Shown: positions 7,064 to 8,988 of the stretch, one piece after another | How the letters are laid out: every line of letters begins with the position of its first letter | Numbering within the stretch: the first letter of the stretch is position 1 | Assembly: GCA_017428585.1 (NCBI GenBank) | Contig: JAFRQN010000046.1 | Location: forward strand, 1 to 8,988 | DNA length: 8,988 nt | Direction of reading: 5' to 3' | Source: Bacteroidota bacterium | Lineage (GTDB): Bacteria > Bacteroidota > Ignavibacteria > Kapaibacteriales > UBA2268 | Notes under the pieces: generated by a model | Databases searched by the model: none | What the model saw: the letters and a program-made list of their open reading frames with translations, nothing else | What the model was told of the DNA's origin: nothing | Program-made: the position numbers and the translations under genes

Positions 7064-7735
7064 ATGAATGCCTTTAATATAGATAAATTTAAGTTACAGT
7101 TTATAACTAACGAATCTGATGAAATACGTTGTTTAGACTTAGTGCGAAAAGTCTTAGATGGTGGTTGTAAATGGGTACAATTTCGATATAAAACAGAAAA
7201 TATTGAAGATGATTATAATAAAATAGTTAGAATTGCATCAAATTTAAAAGAAGAATGTCATAAAAATAATGCTATTTTCATTATAGATGATTATGTTGAT
7301 ATTTGTAAGGAATTAAAGGCAGATGGAGTTCATTTAGGAAAAAATGATTTACCTATAAGTCAGGCAAGAGAAATATTAGGAGACGATTATATCATTGGAG
7401 GTACAGCTAATACATTATATGATATTACTAATATTTATAATCAAAAAGCTAATTATATTGGGTTAGGACCATTTAGATTTACAACAACGAAAAAGAAACT
7501 TGAGAATATATTGGGATTAGATGGATATAGAAATATTTTATCTGAATTAAAACGATTAAAAATAATAATTCCTATTGTTTCAATAGGAGGAATAAAGGAA
7601 GAAGATATTTTTGATATTATGAATGTAGGTATTGATGGAATAGCAATATCTGGTGAAATATCGAATGCTTCTAATCCATCTAAAAAAACAAATGATATTT
7701 TATTAAAAATAAATAATTATATTATTAAACAGTAA
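7064..7735 (+). CDS. thiE: Thiamine phosphate synthase ThiE
   Basis: This 223-residue TIM-barrel enzyme couples hydroxymethylpyrimidine diphosphate with thiazole phosphate to give thiamine phosphate in the cytoplasm. Motifs in order are VQFRYK (38-43), FIIDDYVD with Asp76, ADGVHLGKND with Asp95, IIGGTANT (110-117), GLGPFRFTTTKKKL (133-146), IVSIGGI (171-177) and GIDGIAISGEI near the end. Asp76 and Asp95 are 19 residues apart, the same spacing as the magnesium-binding aspartates of Bacillus ThiE (93 and 112). The GPFRFTTTK loop and the GGTANT variant, without histidine, are typical of Bacteroidota-type ThiE. It appears fully functional. It follows the TenI-like gene by 27 bases and precedes rodA by 8 bases, with two tandem TAA stops. 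No ribosome binding site is visible. Confidence 0.92.
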   Translation: MNAFNIDKFKLQFITNESDEIRCLDLVRKVLDGGCKWVQFRYKTENIEDDYNKIVRIASNLKEECHKNNAIFIIDDYVDICKELKADGVHLGKNDLPISQAREILGDDYIIGGTANTLYDITNIYNQKANYIGLGPFRFTTTKKKLENILGLDGYRNILSELKRLKIIIPIVSIGGIKEEDIFDIMNVGIDGIAISGEISNASNPSKKTNDILLKINNYIIKQ

Positions 7736-7743
7736 TAAACAAA

Positions 7744-8988
7744 ATGCTGCTGCAGGAAAAGAAATCTAATCTTGACAAGATAGAAAGATATATAGATATA
7801 AAAACTTTAGTTTTAACAATAGTTTTGGTTTCAATAGGTCTTGTTGTACTATATAGCGGTACAGCAACTTTTGATTCAAAACTTACTTTTTTTAACAAGC
7901 AAATTTTATCTGCTCTAATTGGACTTGCTTTTATGGCAATATTTGCATTCTTGCCTACTTATGTTTTAAAAGCAAGTGTTCCTATTGTATATGGTGTATC
8001 AATAGCAATATTAATTGTGGTATTAAAATTTGGAACGTCTGCTCATGGTACGCAGGGTTGGTTAAATATTGGTTCTTTTACATTTCAGCCCGCGGAACTG
8101 GCAAAAGTTGCAGTGTTGTTATTTCTGGCTAAGCATTTATCAAAATATACTACCAATGTAGGAAATATAATGGATATATTTGTAATGCTTCTTATTGTTT
8201 TAGTACCATTTGGTTTAATATTGCTGCAGCCTGATTTTGGTTCAGCAATTATATTGGTTATGATTTTTTTAGGTGTGTTGTTTTGGGCAGGGTTTGATGG
8301 TTATTATTTGTATTTAATATTTGCTATGTTATTGACTGGAGTAGTTGCATTAAAAAGTACTAACTTATTTATTAGTATAGCAATTTTACTATCCATAATT
8401 CTTATAGTATTCCGAAAAAAAATATATATGTATATTTTAGGAGTATTATTAATAGTTGGTGTAGGTATTCTTAGTCCATTTGTTTATAATAATGTTCTTG
8501 CATCGCATCAACAGGCAAGAATAAATGTATTTTTGAATCCTGGAAGTGATCCACAAGGTATTGGATACAATGTATTGCAATCTCTATTAGCAGTAGGTAG
8601 TGGTGGTATAGGAGGTAAAGGATATTTACAGGGAACATTGACTCAGCTGCGTTATGTGCCTATGCAATGGTCAGATTTTATTTTTTCTATTCCAGCTGAA
8701 GAATTTGGATTATTGGGTAGTACAGCTTTGATTATTCTGTTATTATTGATGGTTTACCGTGCAGGCATAATAGCTTCTTTATGCAAGGATAAATTTTATT
8801 CAGTTTTAGCTTTTGGAACTGCAACTATGTTTTTATTTCATATATTTGTAAATATTGGAATGGTAATAGGTATTTTTCCTGTAATGGGAATTCCGCTGCC
8901 TTTTATAAGTCAAGGTGGTACTTCTTTAATTATAAATATGTCATTAGCTGGTTTGTTAATGAATGCTTATAGAAGTACAAAAAAATAA
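7744..8988 (+). CDS. rodA: Rod shape-determining SEDS glycosyltransferase RodA
   Basis: This 414-residue polytopic membrane protein polymerises lipid II into glycan strands with a class B penicillin-binding protein (PBP2) during cell elongation. About ten hydrophobic segments are visible. SEDS landmarks are GTQGWLNIG (Trp106), FQPAELAK (114-121), LQPDFGSA (Asp164), RINVFLNPGSDPQGIGYNV, GSGGIGGKGYLQGTLTQ, SDFIF (Asp311, in the position of the essential SEDS aspartate) and the C-terminal NIGMVIGIFPVMGIPLPFIS. The MGIPLPF end and the GTLTQLRYVP loop fit RodA better than FtsW. Small departures are Trp before SDFIF where His is usual, and SQGGTS instead of SYGGSS. The gene is complete; its TAA is the last three bases of the window. 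It starts 8 bases after thiE with no ribosome binding site, so it probably shares that transcript. No PBP2 gene is visible here. Confidence 0.93.
   Translation: MLLQEKKSNLDKIERYIDIKTLVLTIVLVSIGLVVLYSGTATFDSKLTFFNKQILSALIGLAFMAIFAFLPTYVLKASVPIVYGVSIAILIVVLKFGTSAHGTQGWLNIGSFTFQPAELAKVAVLLFLAKHLSKYTTNVGNIMDIFVMLLIVLVPFGLILLQPDFGSAIILVMIFLGVLFWAGFDGYYLYLIFAMLLTGVVALKSTNLFISIAILLSIILIVFRKKIYMYILGVLLIVGVGILSPFVYNNVLASHQQARINVFLNPGSDPQGIGYNVLQSLLAVGSGGIGGKGYLQGTLTQLRYVPMQWSDFIFSIPAEEFGLLGSTALIILLLLMVYRAGIIASLCKDKFYSVLAFGTATMFLFHIFVNIGMVIGIFPVMGIPLPFISQGGTSLIINMSLAGLLMNAYRSTKK

Noticed and set aside
1..8988. tRNA, rRNA, CRISPR arrays, insertion sequences or attachment sites
   Set aside because: No cloverleaf-like segment, regularly spaced repeats, transposase motifs or long terminal repeats were seen, and the window is almost fully coding.

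Overview
This is a very AT-rich, tightly packed bacterial window with every supported gene on the + strand. The proteins point to the Bacteroidota/Chlorobiota (FCB) group. The evidence is a Bacteroidota-style 37-kDa nucleoid-associated protein, a ThiE with the motif GPFRFTTTK, a large lipoprotein built from repeats, start codons mostly without Shine-Dalgarno sequences, and one good match to the Bacteroidota promoter element TAnnTTTG. This placement is an inference from sequence style, not a proven classification.

Region 1 (1-847) is the oddest part. A reading frame open at the left edge starts as a YbbR-type repeat and then changes, in frame at about nt 150-170, into the C-terminal half of an AddB/RecB-like PD-(D/E)XK nuclease. 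The frame closes at 765, just after a run of ten A residues. The family's iron-sulfur tail (C-x2-C-x5-C) lies immediately downstream in another frame, ending at 847. It looks like a deletion fusion plus a homopolymer frameshift (a decaying gene), or an assembly problem, or, less likely, a slippage-expressed chimera.

Region 2 (863-4090) holds a nucleoid-associated protein of the NdpA/YejK family and a PcrA/UvrD-like SF1A helicase with all motifs and a C-terminal Tudor-like domain. With the nuclease remnant upstream, they form a co-directional DNA-metabolism block.

Region 3 (4202-6187) encodes a 661-residue lipoprotein with a clear lipobox and about six repeats of roughly 105 residues, resembling DUF4397-type beta domains.

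Region 4 (6207-8988) is a run of four closely spaced genes: thiS (sulfur carrier), a TenI-like thiazole tautomerase candidate joined by a TAATG stop/start overlap, thiE (thiamine phosphate synthase), and rodA (SEDS peptidoglycan glycosyltransferase), which ends exactly at the window edge. The thi genes cover thiazole sulfur transfer, tautomerisation and coupling to the pyrimidine. thiG, thiH, thiF and thiC are not here. rodA starts 8 bases after thiE and is probably co-transcribed with it.

No tRNA, rRNA, CRISPR array, insertion sequence or attachment site was seen. No gene-free stretch exceeds about 111 bases.
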